Shown here: piece after piece, positions 26,004 through 35,030 of the stretch
Layout of the letters: the number at the start of each line of letters is the position of its first letter
Numbering within the stretch: the first letter of the stretch is position 1
Assembly: GCA_964606085.1 (NCBI GenBank)
Contig: CAZSFD010000002.1
Location: 1-64,000, forward strand
DNA length: 64,000 nucleotides
Source of the DNA: CAIQJJ01 sp964606085
Lineage (GTDB): Bacteria > Chloroflexota > Anaerolineae > Anaerolineales > UBA4823
Direction: 5' to 3'
The notes under the pieces: model-generated
The model's database searches: none
Told to the model about the DNA's origin: nothing
What the model saw: only the letters and a program-made list of their open reading frames with translations
Position numbers and translations under genes: made by a program

Positions 26004-27602
26004 CTACTGGCCTTTGGCAACTTTCCAGGCATCGTATTGCTTCTGAACTTCAGCCAGGACGGTTTCCAACCCGGCAGCCTTCAGCGCTTCGATATATTTG
26101 GGCAGTTCGACCTCAGGATCAACGTAGCCCGTGAACAAGGCGCGGCCCATACCATCAACAACGGCATTGACAGCAGTCAGTTCGGCGGCCACGGGTTCCG
26201 TGCGGAAGCGGAAGCCGAGAGAAGCGTGGTCAATCGCGTCATTCGAGTACTCGATCAACATCTTATTCTTCAGGGGGTCTTCTTTATTCGAAACCGCCTG
26301 CAGCATCGTGTTTCCCAGGGTCCAAGCGCCAGGGTGCGCACTGTACCAGGCATTGTTGATGATGTTCACGCGGCCATCGGCTTCAAATTCCCAATGGGTG
26401 CCTTCGACGCCAAAGAGCATCATGTTGAGCAGTTTGGAGTCGGTGTGCATCAGGTTGATGAATTTCATCGCCTGAACGGGGTATTCGGAGAGCATGGGGA
26501 TAGCGAGCATCGAGCCACCAGCGTGGGTGGTGATGTTGATCTTGGGCTGGCCATAGATTTCGCCCACTTTCAGGTCTGCATTGCCCGATGAATTGATCAA
26601 TTCCTGGGCCTTGATATTGCTGCCCTTGAGCGGCATGGGGATGAAGAGGAACTTCCCAGCGTTGAAGAGCTGCATGACATCAAAGGTGTTCAGGCCCGAA
26701 TCAGGATGAATGTAACCCTTCTCGTACCAACTGCGCATAATTGCCAGGTGATCTTTGGCCCAGTCGGTTTCCATTACACTGACGATGGTTTCATCGAATT
26801 TACCAGAGGCATCGGGGGTAAATTTCATATTGACCAGATTTTCATTAACGCCACCCGCAAAGTTGGGTACCCAGGGCATGAAGCCAATGCGACCATCGGT
26901 CACGTACGGATAGTCATCGGGGTGAGCTTCTTTTGCTTTGGCAAGCCAGGGTTCCATATCGGCGAAAGATTTGATGCTGGCAGCCAGTTCAGGGGTCAAG
27001 CCAATTTCTTCAGCCCAGGTGAGGTTATACAGGAAACCTTCGGGAACGGTCAGTTCTTTATTGGTGGGAACCGCGTAGTTGACGCCGTCAATCTGCGTGC
27101 CGGTGATGAAGGCGGGGTGCAGACTGCTCAGGATGCCCTGGCCATATTTTTCGAGCAAGTTGCCATATTCGCCATTATCGTCGTTCAACGGGCGGAACAA
27201 GCCCTCGCTAGAAAGCTGCATATAGTGCCACCAGTCGGCGGTGAAGAAGATATCCATCTTTTCGCCAGCCTGGATGCCGGTAACAGCTTTGGATGACCAA
27301 TCACCCCAGCCAACGATGTGGAAGACCACTTTCGCGCCAATCAATGGCTCGATATATTCATTGATGGCCGCTTCGACCAGTGGGCGCTGATCGGTGTCGG
27401 CGTTGCCAACCCAGTAATAATCCAGGGTGACCGTTTCAGCAGGCATCGGTTCATCGGTGGGTTCAGCGGCCTTCGGCTCTTCCGCGGTGGGTTCGGCAGC
27501 CTGTGGCGCTTCGGCGGTGGGTTCGGTCGTTGGCGTTGCTTGCGTACAACTAGCCAACAAAACCGCCAACAACAAAACGAGAGAGATGATTTTCCTTGTC
27601 AT
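26004..27602 (-). CDS. ABC transporter substrate-binding lipoprotein (LplA-like)
   Basis: 532 residues. Lipoprotein signal ending LLLAVLLASC, so Cys19 is lipidated; it is followed by a Thr/Pro/Glu/Ala-rich linker with PTAE repeats (about 22-57), then a family 1 extracellular solute-binding fold. The long C-terminal part resembles the DUF3502 region of LplA-type proteins. It captures oligosaccharides outside the membrane and hands them to the two permeases encoded upstream. No ATPase gene is in the operon, as is usual when a shared MsmK-type ATPase is used. Start has GAGGAG upstream. Confidence 0.9.
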   Translation of the reverse strand: MTRKIISLVLLLAVLLASCTQATPTTEPTAEAPQAAEPTAEEPKAAEPTDEPMPAETVTLDYYWVGNADTDQRPLVEAAINEYIEPLIGAKVVFHIVGWGDWSSKAVTGIQAGEKMDIFFTADWWHYMQLSSEGLFRPLNDDNGEYGNLLEKYGQGILSSLHPAFITGTQIDGVNYAVPTNKELTVPEGFLYNLTWAEEIGLTPELAASIKSFADMEPWLAKAKEAHPDDYPYVTDGRIGFMPWVPNFAGGVNENLVNMKFTPDASGKFDETIVSVMETDWAKDHLAIMRSWYEKGYIHPDSGLNTFDVMQLFNAGKFLFIPMPLKGSNIKAQELINSSGNADLKVGEIYGQPKINITTHAGGSMLAIPMLSEYPVQAMKFINLMHTDSKLLNMMLFGVEGTHWEFEADGRVNIINNAWYSAHPGAWTLGNTMLQAVSNKEDPLKNKMLIEYSNDAIDHASLGFRFRTEPVAAELTAVNAVVDGMGRALFTGYVDPEVELPKYIEALKAAGLETVLAEVQKQYDAWKVAKGQ

Positions 27603-27635
27603 TTTTTACTCCTCTGTGAACAAAATGGGTTTTCG

Positions 27636-27658
27636 ATTATATGGCACACCCATATAAT
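27636..27658 (-). other. Intercistronic stem-loop before the binding-protein gene
   Basis: ATTATATGG-5 bases-CCATATAAT, a perfect 9-bp stem between permease and binding-protein genes. Such stems commonly protect the abundant binding-protein mRNA; no promoter was clearly seen here. Confidence 0.5.
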
Positions 27659-27694
27659 TCCAAATGATATTGACTGCCAGGGCAACTTACTGCA

Positions 27695-28648
27695 CTAACC
27701 CTTAACAGCCCCGATGGTTAAGCCTCGAATGAAAAAGCGCTGGAAGAAAGGATAAGCCAAAATGATCGGCCCCACGGTGACGACAGCCATCGCCATGCGG
27801 AACGTCTGCGAGGGGAGTTCAGATATATTGACCAGCCCCTGCATCTTATCTGCATTTTCGAGCAAGAAACGAATGTTATTGAGGGTGGTATAGATGGTAA
27901 ATTGCAGGTTGAAATACTGCGCTTCGTCAATCAACAATAGACAGTTGAAAAAATTGTTCCAGATACCAATGGCGCTGAACAATGCGACCGTTGCCAGGCC
28001 AGGAACAGAAAGCGGTACCACGATCTGGATGAACGTACGCCACTCGCTGGCACCATCCATACGGGCAGCCTCAATGATCTCATTCGGCACATTGGCCTTG
28101 TAGAAGGTGCGCATGACAATCACCCAGAACGGGCTAAATGCGGAAGGGAGGAATAAGGCCCATAAAGTGTTTTGCAGTTGTAATACCTGACGAGTCACCA
28201 TGTAGTAGGCCACCAACCCACCGCCAAATAACATGGTGAAGAAAGCATAGAAGGTAAAGAAGGTTTTGAATTGAAAATTATCTCGCGAAAGGGGGTAAGC
28301 ATACAAACCGACCATGATCACCGACATAATGGTGCCTGCCACGGTGGAAATGATCGTGTTTTTGTAGGCCGTGATAACGATTGACCCCTGGCTGAACAGG
28401 AAATTATAGGCCATTGTCGAAAATTCTTTCGGCCATAATTGGTATCCGTTTTGTGCCAGTGCGGCCTCTGATGTGATCGAGGAGATAATAATCACATAAA
28501 TAGGAAATAACGTCAGAATGCTCGCAAGAATGAGCAGGATGTTGAAAATGGCATTCGTAGTTGGCGAAATGGCCAGCACATCCCTTTCTCTTTTCGCTGA
28601 AAAGAACTTCTCTACTTTTTGTGGCTCAACTTTGACACGCGTATCCAT
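27695..28648 (-). CDS. Carbohydrate ABC transporter permease (YtcP/LplC type)
   Basis: 317 residues from ATG 28648; the longer open frame upstream overlaps the other permease gene and has no good site. Six transmembrane helices, first at about 30-52 (FNILLILASILTLFPIYVIIISSI). The EAA loop for ATPase contact reads EAARMDGASEWRTFIQIVVPLS. The N-terminal cytoplasmic stretch is charged. Works with the permease encoded 20 bases upstream and the LplA-like binding protein downstream. Confidence 0.92.
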   Translation of the reverse strand: MDTRVKVEPQKVEKFFSAKRERDVLAISPTTNAIFNILLILASILTLFPIYVIIISSITSEAALAQNGYQLWPKEFSTMAYNFLFSQGSIVITAYKNTIISTVAGTIMSVIMVGLYAYPLSRDNFQFKTFFTFYAFFTMLFGGGLVAYYMVTRQVLQLQNTLWALFLPSAFSPFWVIVMRTFYKANVPNEIIEAARMDGASEWRTFIQIVVPLSVPGLATVALFSAIGIWNNFFNCLLLIDEAQYFNLQFTIYTTLNNIRFLLENADKMQGLVNISELPSQTFRMAMAVVTVGPIILAYPFFQRFFIRGLTIGAVKG

Positions 28649-28668
28649 GTTCTCATTTCCTTTTTCAG

Positions 28669-29676
28669 CTAAAACAACGCCATTTCGGGCCGCGTTTTCC
28701 GCACAATATAATTGGTGATCAAAATCAAGATAAACCCAACGGTAGATTGCAAGAATGCCGCAGCAGCCGGATATCCAAGTGGCGTAGCGCTCCTCAGCAT
28801 GTTGTAGACAAAAACATCCAAAGTTGAAGTAACATCCTTGACCAGCGCGGCACCGTTCGGCAGTGTATAGAACATATCGAAATCGGAGCCAAAGATACGG
28901 CCTACAGCCAAAATCTGCAGCAATACAATCACCGGAATCAGATGGGGTAAGGTGATATTGGTGAACTGCTTCCACTTCCCGGCCCCGTCCACTGCCGCAG
29001 CTTCATACAATTCACGGTCAATGCCAGTGATGGTTGCCAGGTAAATGATGGAACCATTGCCGGTGTACCGCCAGATATTCGCGATCAGGAAAATGAAAGG
29101 CCAAAAAGCCTTTTCTTTGTAGACTTCAATCTGTGGCAAACCCAATGAAATGGCCAGGCTGTTGATGATTCCTTCAGAACTGCCCAACGCATAGACCACA
29201 TACGCCACCACAATCCACGAAATAAAGAACGGCAGAAAGAAAATAGAGTGGTAAAGCTTGGCCCAAAAGCGATTGGTTAACTCGAAGATAATCACTGCCA
29301 ATGCCACTGAGAGTACCAACCCAACCACCATGAAAAGCAAGTTATACAAAACCGTGTTACGGATATAAGTCAGTGTATTTTCGATATTCGTTGGCAGCGT
29401 TAGATAACGAAAATTATCCAGCCCAACCCACGGACTTGTGATGAGGCTGTAAATGAATTTGTTTTGAATCCAATAATCTGCGGGTGGGCGGGCAAGTTTA
29501 TAGGTTTTGAAAGCCATGATGATGCCCGGCATCGGAAGATAGGAAAACAAGAACAACCAGATGGCCCCAGGCAGAATCATCAGCAGATAAGATACATTGG
29601 TGTAAATCTTATCGGCCCCCCAACGTTTTTTCTTCTGTGAAACCGGCTGCGCAGAAGGTGTTGTTTCAATGGACAT
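28669..29676 (-). CDS. Carbohydrate ABC transporter permease (LplB type)
   Basis: 335 residues from ATG 29676 with GGGAG 9 bases upstream; an in-frame earlier start at 29715 is less likely. Six predicted transmembrane helices, EAA motif EAAAVDGAGKWKQFTNITLPHL. N-terminal tail is polar with KKKR before the first helix, as in LplB. First transporter gene after the LacI gene, so probably under its control. Confidence 0.92.
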   Translation of the reverse strand: MSIETTPSAQPVSQKKKRWGADKIYTNVSYLLMILPGAIWLFLFSYLPMPGIIMAFKTYKLARPPADYWIQNKFIYSLITSPWVGLDNFRYLTLPTNIENTLTYIRNTVLYNLLFMVVGLVLSVALAVIIFELTNRFWAKLYHSIFFLPFFISWIVVAYVVYALGSSEGIINSLAISLGLPQIEVYKEKAFWPFIFLIANIWRYTGNGSIIYLATITGIDRELYEAAAVDGAGKWKQFTNITLPHLIPVIVLLQILAVGRIFGSDFDMFYTLPNGAALVKDVTSTLDVFVYNMLRSATPLGYPAAAAFLQSTVGFILILITNYIVRKTRPEMALF

Positions 29677-29767
29677 AGAAAAAATCTCCCGTTTTCTAAA
29701 GTCAATCCAAGTCAATCAGCAATTTCGCCGAATGTGGCCTTGTCAAAATAGATCGGCACCGAACAAC

Positions 29768-30820
29768 TCACAACCGGCACACAGATGCTCGCTCAATCAG
29801 ATTGGCAAACAAGGAAGCCTGCGTAATGGCGGCCTCGGGAAAGCGTGACCGAAAGAGCAAAAGCTCCACTGCCAAACGCCCCATGGAAAGTTTATCAATG
29901 TTCATGGTTGTCAGAGGTGGTGTTATCTTATCTCCGAGGGTAATGTTGTCAAAACCAATAACGGAAATATCCCCTGGAACCGTGTTTCCCAATTCGTTGG
30001 CCGATTGAATCAACTCGATGGCTACCTTATCATTGCAACCAATCACAGCAGAAATTTGCGGCGCTTCCTGCTTCATTTGACGGAATGTTTCAAATACGGC
30101 CCTGGGGTTGTTGTAGGAGCAATCACCAATGTAGTGAGCATCAATCGCTTCATCCTGAAGCGCTTGCAGATACCCACGCCGTCTATCTACAAAGCTAGGG
30201 TGACTGTTCTCGTATCCGCCAATAAAGGCAATGTGGCGGTGTCCCTGTTCGATGAGGTAACTGGCAACCCGGTAACCAGCTTCATAATTTTTGGTCACCA
30301 CAGAGTCGTAATCGCGAAGATAGCTATGCGCATCCACCAAAACTGTCGGCAGACAGGCCTGCTTCAGCACAGAATCGATCATCTCATTAACACAAACACC
30401 AACGAGCAACGCAGCTTCAACGGTGTTATTTTGGAGCAAACGGGGAATTTCAATCGGAAAGCTATTCGAATCCACGCGCACAACCGAGAGCATCAGCAAC
30501 AAATCGTGTAAACGACAGTTCTCTTCAATCCCTGCCAACACATGTGAATAAAAAACATTACTGGTTGGCGGGATAGGATCATCTACCTGAGATTTGACAA
30601 AGACTCCTATCGTTTGAATGCGTGACGAAGCCTTGTTTTTATCATCAAAAACGCTGCCTTTCAGTTGATACCCTAAAGTTTCAGCAGCATTAAACACCTT
30701 GAGGCGGGTTTCATGTGGAATGCCGGGTTTCTGATTGAGTACCAAAGATACCGTGGACAGCGAAACTCCACTCAATTTAGCAACTTCAGCCATGGTGACA
30801 CTGGGTGATTTTCCCGACAT
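29768..30820 (-). CDS. LacI family regulator of the oligosaccharide importer
   Basis: 350 residues. HTH at 9-32 (TMAEVAKLSGVSLSTVSLVLNQKPGIPHETRLKVF), then a sugar-binding core with VIGCNDKVAIELIQSANELG and SVIGFDNITLGDKITPPLTTMNID near the C-terminus. The hinge region is atypical: the usual AR-L---R-- helix is replaced by QLKGSVFDDKNKASSRIQTIG. Immediately upstream of the importer genes on the same strand and carrying a palindrome in its own promoter, so it probably controls both itself and the importer. Confidence 0.92.
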   Translation of the reverse strand: MSGKSPSVTMAEVAKLSGVSLSTVSLVLNQKPGIPHETRLKVFNAAETLGYQLKGSVFDDKNKASSRIQTIGVFVKSQVDDPIPPTSNVFYSHVLAGIEENCRLHDLLLMLSVVRVDSNSFPIEIPRLLQNNTVEAALLVGVCVNEMIDSVLKQACLPTVLVDAHSYLRDYDSVVTKNYEAGYRVASYLIEQGHRHIAFIGGYENSHPSFVDRRRGYLQALQDEAIDAHYIGDCSYNNPRAVFETFRQMKQEAPQISAVIGCNDKVAIELIQSANELGNTVPGDISVIGFDNITLGDKITPPLTTMNIDKLSMGRLAVELLLFRSRFPEAAITQASLFANLIERASVCRL

Positions 30821-30841
30821 AAAAGCCCTTCACTCATTTGT

Positions 30842-30887
30842 TTTACTAAAACTAAGTAAATGATAGCGAGTATTTTAATAAAGTCAA
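30842..30887 (-). promoter_or_regulatory. Promoter and operator of the importer LacI gene
   Basis: Minus-strand TTGACT (30887-30882), 16-base spacer, TATCAT (30865-30860). Directly downstream, TTTACT-7 bases-AGTAAA (30842-30860) is an inverted repeat over the expected start of transcription. This fits LacI autoregulation. The rest of the 426-base gap up to 31246 holds only the repeat fragment and promoter listed next. Confidence 0.65.
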
Positions 30888-31033
30888 CAATCAAATTTTA
30901 CCGTTTTTAATAAAAGTCTTATGTCAAACATCTCCTCCGCAACACTCACCGAAACAAACGGCGCTTTTGCCTGCCAACTTCGACCGCAATCATGGCATGT
31001 TTGACAATGTCACATCAGGTAAATTTGCAACAG

Positions 31034-31115
31034 CGCATAACTTACTACACGCTATACGATAATTCGGCACGTCATTCCGAACGGAGCGAGGAATCCCTAA
31101 AACATTGGCTTTTCC
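31034..31115 (+). repeat. Fragment of a MITE-like element (left half)
   Basis: GCATAACTTACTA at 31035 on, followed after about 20 bases by GTCATTCCGAACGGAG and CCCTAAAACATTGGCTT, matches the left half of the complete element at 54718-54885 at most positions. The right half with TAGTAAGTTATG is missing here, so this copy is truncated. Confidence 0.75.
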
Positions 31116-31132
31116 GACGGCTACACGTAAAT

Positions 31133-31163
31133 TTGACATTGCCAAACAGGTTAGGAGTACAAT
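31133..31163 (+). promoter_or_regulatory. Possible promoter of the ABC exporter genes
   Basis: TTGACA (31133-31138) and TACAAT (31158-31163) are good boxes but 19 bases apart, longer than normal. Such spacing needs an activator or gives weak basal activity. Confidence 0.4.
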
Positions 31164-31246
31164 TTCTACCCGATTGGTAAATCTTGCCATGGATGGCATA
31201 CGGCCATCCTTCCGCGCAAAACACAGGCACAAATGCTCTCTCAAAA

Positions 31247-32191
31247 ATGCCCGAACCCATTTACACCATTTCCAAAATCACCAAAATTTACCCCGCCCAA
31301 CTGACCCCCGCCAATGATGGCATCAACCTGGACATCTACACCGGTGAGATTTTTGGCCTCCTCGGAGATAACGGCGCCGGCAAAAGCACCCTGGTACGCC
31401 AGATGGCCAATCTGCTGACACCCACCACGGGGCGCATCACCCTGATGGGGCAAGATGTCGAACGCGACCCATTGCATGTGCCACGCCACGTGGGATATAT
31501 GCCACAAGACCGCCTGGCGCTCAACAACCTGACCGTGGGCGAGGCGCTCTACTTCACCGCCCACCTGCGCGGCCTGAGCCGCACCGATGCCCGCCAGGAG
31601 TGCACCCGCCTGCTCGACCTGTGGCAATTGGGCAATCTGCGCCACAAAACCTCGCGCCAGCTTTCTGGCGGCCAGCGACGCCTGATGCAGATCGCCGTCT
31701 GTATGGCAGCCTCCCCGCCCGTGCTGATCCTCGATGAACCCACCAATGACCTCGACCCGCTGCGCCGCAAGCAAGTGTGGGATACCTTACGCGCCGAAAA
31801 CAATCAACGCGGCACCACGATCATCTTCATCACCCACGACGCCATCGAAGCTGAGAAGATCATTCAGCGGGTGGGCATTTTGCACGCCGGCAAGTTGGTA
31901 GCACTGGGTAAACCCGCCGACCTCAAAACGCAGGTCGATCGCAAGCTGCGCCTGGAATTGTTCTTCTCACCCGAAAATCCGCCTCGGCTTCCTGATAGCC
32001 TCCACCCCCACACCGTCGCCCCTGGCCGCTGGCTGGTCTACCTGGATCGCATCGAAGTTGGCACACTGCTCAACAGCCTCGACCTCAGCCAGGTGGATGA
32101 TTTCCGCCTGTTTTCAGCCACCCTCGAAGACCTCTATCTGCATTATGTCCAACATTCTGAAACAACAACCGCTCCTGATTCAACTCGCTGA
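31247..32191 (+). CDS. ABC transporter ATP-binding protein (ABC-2 type exporter)
   Basis: 314 residues from ATG 31247; the earlier in-frame ATG at 31184 has no support. Walker A GDNGAGKST, Q-loop in YMPQDRLAL, signature LSGGQRR, Walker B VLILDEPTND, switch His in FITHD. A C-terminal extension of about 80 residues follows, as in ABC-2 exporters. Overlaps the permease start by 47 bases, so the two are translationally coupled. Substrate unknown; drug or lipid export are both possible. Confidence 0.9.
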   Translation: MPEPIYTISKITKIYPAQLTPANDGINLDIYTGEIFGLLGDNGAGKSTLVRQMANLLTPTTGRITLMGQDVERDPLHVPRHVGYMPQDRLALNNLTVGEALYFTAHLRGLSRTDARQECTRLLDLWQLGNLRHKTSRQLSGGQRRLMQIAVCMAASPPVLILDEPTNDLDPLRRKQVWDTLRAENNQRGTTIIFITHDAIEAEKIIQRVGILHAGKLVALGKPADLKTQVDRKLRLELFFSPENPPRLPDSLHPHTVAPGRWLVYLDRIEVGTLLNSLDLSQVDDFRLFSATLEDLYLHYVQHSETTTAPDSTR

Positions 32192-32909
32192 CCTGCTGCT
32201 GATTCAGCTATCCAATTGGCGCTGGTCATGGCGAGGCATGTTGCTCACCGGCACAATCGCCCCGCTGGTCAGCGTAGCCGCCCTGGGCACTTTCGCCACA
32301 GATGCGGGCGGCAAAGCGTTCGATTACATCCTGGTTGGCAGCCTGGTGCTTTCGATCATGTTCGAGATTCATAGCCGGGTGTGCAACAACTTCGCCTTCA
32401 TGAAGGCCGTAGGCATGTTCGGCTACTTCGCCACGCTACCCATCCAACGAGCGTTGCTGATCCTGGCAACAGCATTGGCGTTCCTCGTCATTTCGCTGCC
32501 AAGCTTAATCATCGTGAGCATGGTTGGCTCCTGGATATTGCACCTGCCGCTGCGCATCCACCCGCTGGTGATCGTGGCGGTGCCACTGGCCGCCGCGCCG
32601 CTCAGCGGCATCGGCGCATTGATCGGAAGCAAGGCACGCACAATGGAAGAAGCCAACCTGTTCGCCATGCTGGTCAACTACGCCAGCCTGGGGCTGGGGC
32701 CAGTCATGTTCCCGCCAGAGCGACTGCCAGGTTTTCTCGTTCACCTGGGTTGGCTCAGCCCGGCATCGTACGCGGCATCGGCCCTGCGTCAGACACTGCT
32801 TGGCCCGCTAACGCCACGCCTGGGGCTGGATTTGTTCGTGTTGGCGCTGCTAAGTGTGATCATCTTCCGCCTCGTTGAACGTACAATAGACTGGCGAGCG
32901 CAAGGCTAA
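32145..32909 (+). CDS. ABC-2 type transporter permease
   Basis: 254 residues from ATG 32145 (MSNILKQQ). Six hydrophobic segments, with the ABC-2 style pattern near the C-terminus GPVMFPPERLPGFLVHLGWLSP before the last helix pair. The start lies inside the ATPase gene, typical of exporter pairs. Together they form a homodimeric or heterodimeric export pump. Confidence 0.87.
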   Translation: MSNILKQQPLLIQLADLLLIQLSNWRWSWRGMLLTGTIAPLVSVAALGTFATDAGGKAFDYILVGSLVLSIMFEIHSRVCNNFAFMKAVGMFGYFATLPIQRALLILATALAFLVISLPSLIIVSMVGSWILHLPLRIHPLVIVAVPLAAAPLSGIGALIGSKARTMEEANLFAMLVNYASLGLGPVMFPPERLPGFLVHLGWLSPASYAASALRQTLLGPLTPRLGLDLFVLALLSVIIFRLVERTIDWRAQG

Positions 32910-32931
32910 AATATCACTTTCAATCAGTGTT

Positions 32932-32940
32932 TGTTATAAT
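32932..32940 (+). promoter_or_regulatory. Extended -10 promoter of the SDR gene
   Basis: TGTTATAAT is a perfect extended -10 element ending 8 bases before the ATG at 32949. Transcription should start at or next to the start codon, so the message is probably leaderless; no Shine-Dalgarno site is present. Confidence 0.62.
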
Positions 32941-32948
32941 CCACGCCA

Positions 32949-33818
32949 ATGTCACCGCACAAAAACGATCCACTCACCGGAAAAATCTGCTTGATCACGG
33001 GGGGAGCGCAAGGCATCGGCTGGGCCACAGCCCTGGCGCTGGCTGATGAAAATGCCATCGTCCACATCCTCGCCCATAACCTCGAAACGATACAAACCGC
33101 TCAGGCAGAGGCCCACGCGCTGGGTTTTTCAGAACGGATTTTCTTTACACAAGGTGATGTGGCACAGAAAGAGCAAGTAGATGAATGGGTGCGTGATGTG
33201 CAAGCACAGCATGGCCGCATTGACGTGTTGATCAACAATGCTGCTTACTACCGTTGGGATTTGTTTGAAACCCTGCCGCTGGAAGAATTTCAAAAAACAA
33301 TCGAGGTATGTCTTTACGGCACACTCTATGCCACCAAAGCTATCTTGCCAATTATGCGGCAGCAATCTGGCGGGCATATCATCAACATCGCTTCATCTGC
33401 CGGTAAACTTTTCGTCAGCCGCAACCTGACGGCTTATTGCACAGTCAAAGCTGCCATCAACGCCTTTACGCAAACCCTCGCATTCGAATTGAAAGGCAGC
33501 CCCATTGCCGTCACCGTTGTCCGCCCAGCCACTGTAGGCGGCACACATTTCTTTCGCAAAAACGTCAAATCCACCCAACTACCCCGCCTGGGGGATTACG
33601 TGCCAATCCTGCTCCCGCCCGATGTGGCGCGCGGCGTCTTGCATGTCATCAAAACACGCCAGGAATGCCTCGACATTCCCGGCTACCTGCTTCGCCCCAT
33701 GTACCTGTTCTTCGAAATCATGCCGGAACTGCTACGTTTGCTTGCCAATTGGGGCGGCAATGCCCGTAAAGATATTGGCAACTTAAATTGGCAATACAAA
33801 CCCAAAAGAACGCAGTAA
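32949..33818 (+). CDS. Short-chain dehydrogenase/reductase
   Basis: 289 residues. NAD(P)-binding TGGAQGIG at 17-24, NNAAYY segment, catalytic Ser in NIASSAG and YxxxK in TAYCTVKAA. The C-terminal 60 residues hold a hydrophobic stretch (LLRPMYLFFEIMPELLRLLANW), suggesting membrane association. The next gene begins 4 bases after, encoding a membrane protein of the steroid-reductase/methyltransferase type, so a lipid or isoprenoid substrate is plausible (inference). Confidence 0.87.
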   Translation: MSPHKNDPLTGKICLITGGAQGIGWATALALADENAIVHILAHNLETIQTAQAEAHALGFSERIFFTQGDVAQKEQVDEWVRDVQAQHGRIDVLINNAAYYRWDLFETLPLEEFQKTIEVCLYGTLYATKAILPIMRQQSGGHIINIASSAGKLFVSRNLTAYCTVKAAINAFTQTLAFELKGSPIAVTVVRPATVGGTHFFRKNVKSTQLPRLGDYVPILLPPDVARGVLHVIKTRQECLDIPGYLLRPMYLFFEIMPELLRLLANWGGNARKDIGNLNWQYKPKRTQ

Positions 33819-33821
33819 GCC

Positions 33822-34445
33822 ATGTGGAAACAAAAACACTTTATCGATTCACACAAACTGGTCACAGCGGTAGCCATGCTGCTGCTGATGGCCTGGTTCA
33901 ACCGCTGGGAGAACCCCACCGCCTGGGTTTACCTGGCCCTGCATGGCACCTATGGCATCCTGTGGGCCATCAAGAGTCAGATTTTCCCCGATAAACAGTT
34001 CGAAAAAGCCACCGGTCTGCCCTTTGGTTTATTTATCTGGGTCGCCCTCACGCTCTATTGGGTATCCGGTATTCTGATCAACCTGTTCGATACGCGCGCA
34101 CCCTACTGGCTGCTGGCGCTGGCAGTCAGCATGAACATCTTTGGCACATTCTTCCATTTCGTCACCGACATGCAAAAATACGTTGCCCTCAGGCTCAACC
34201 CCGGCCACCTGATCAGCGATGGCATGTTGAGCCGGGTGCGCAACATGAATTATTTCGGCGAATTGCTGATCTACCTGAGCTTTGCCCTGCTCTCCATGCA
34301 CTGGCTACCCTTGTTGATCTTATTCGGCCTCGTGTTAACCGGCTGGCTGCCCAATATGCGCCGCAAAGACCAATCCCTTTCACGCTACCCCGGCTTTGCA
34401 GAATATCGCAAGAAAACCCGCCTGTTCCTGCCCTTTTTCTTTTGA
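33822..34445 (+). CDS. Membrane protein of the DUF1295/steroid-reductase/ICMT-like type
   Basis: 207 residues with about five hydrophobic segments. The C-terminal half carries the family pattern RVRNMNYFGELLIYLSF, then LPNMRRKDQSLSRYPGFAEYRKKT, which in this superfamily forms the cofactor pocket (NADPH in steroid reductases, SAM in methyltransferases). Which cofactor is used cannot be told here. Adjacent to the SDR gene with a 3-base gap. Confidence 0.72.
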   Translation: MWKQKHFIDSHKLVTAVAMLLLMAWFNRWENPTAWVYLALHGTYGILWAIKSQIFPDKQFEKATGLPFGLFIWVALTLYWVSGILINLFDTRAPYWLLALAVSMNIFGTFFHFVTDMQKYVALRLNPGHLISDGMLSRVRNMNYFGELLIYLSFALLSMHWLPLLILFGLVLTGWLPNMRRKDQSLSRYPGFAEYRKKTRLFLPFFF

Positions 34446-34460
34446 TAGAGGTAAATGCGT

Positions 34461-35018
34461 ATGGAATTGTTCGCAGCGATCTACCAACGTCAATCCATCG
34501 GGAAAGTCAAACCCGATCCCCTGCCCGGCGCACTCGTCGAAAAACTGCTCGCCGCCGCCGTGCAAGCGCCCAATCACCATCGCGTGCGCCCGTGGCGCTT
34601 CGTCGTACTCAGCGGCGAAGCTCGCAACCGCCTCGGCGACGTGATGGCAGCAGCACTGCACCAGCGCGAACCCGCCACCCTCGAAGCAGCGCTGGAGGCC
34701 GAACGCACCCGCCCTTTGCGCGCCCCCGTACTGATCGCCATCGGCGTGGATAAGCCCGATGATCCCAAGGTCATTGAGATCGAAAATGTATGCGCCGCTG
34801 CCGCCGCCGTGCAAAACATCCTGCTCGCCGCCACCGCTCTCGGCCTGGCCGCCATCTGGCGCACGGGACCCGCCGCCAAAGACCCGGCCATCAAAACCTT
34901 CCTCGGTTTCAGCCCTGACCAACACCTGATTGGCTTCGTCTATATCGGCTACCCCGAAGCCGATTTCCCGCCCAAAGAACGGCCCGACTTTCGTGACCGT
35001 GTTACCTGGATGGCATAA
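34461..35018 (+). CDS. Nitroreductase family protein
   Basis: 185 residues from ATG 34461, with AGAGGT 8 bases before; ATG 34455 is too close to it. FMN-dependent NAD(P)H oxidoreductase. N-terminal YQRQSIGKVKPDPL with the R-S/Q-I-x-K FMN contact, APNHHRVRPWRFVV, and C-terminal GFVYIGYPEADFPPKERP. Resembles the short YdjA-like subgroup. Runs into ldh 12 bases later. Confidence 0.88.
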   Translation: MELFAAIYQRQSIGKVKPDPLPGALVEKLLAAAVQAPNHHRVRPWRFVVLSGEARNRLGDVMAAALHQREPATLEAALEAERTRPLRAPVLIAIGVDKPDDPKVIEIENVCAAAAAVQNILLAATALGLAAIWRTGPAAKDPAIKTFLGFSPDQHLIGFVYIGYPEADFPPKERPDFRDRVTWMA

Positions 35019-35030
35019 AGGAGCGCCGCG

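Noticed and set aside
30900..31246. Small protein gene in the gap upstream of the ABC exporter
   Set aside because: Short open frames exist on both strands but overlap the repeat fragment and lack ribosome sites.
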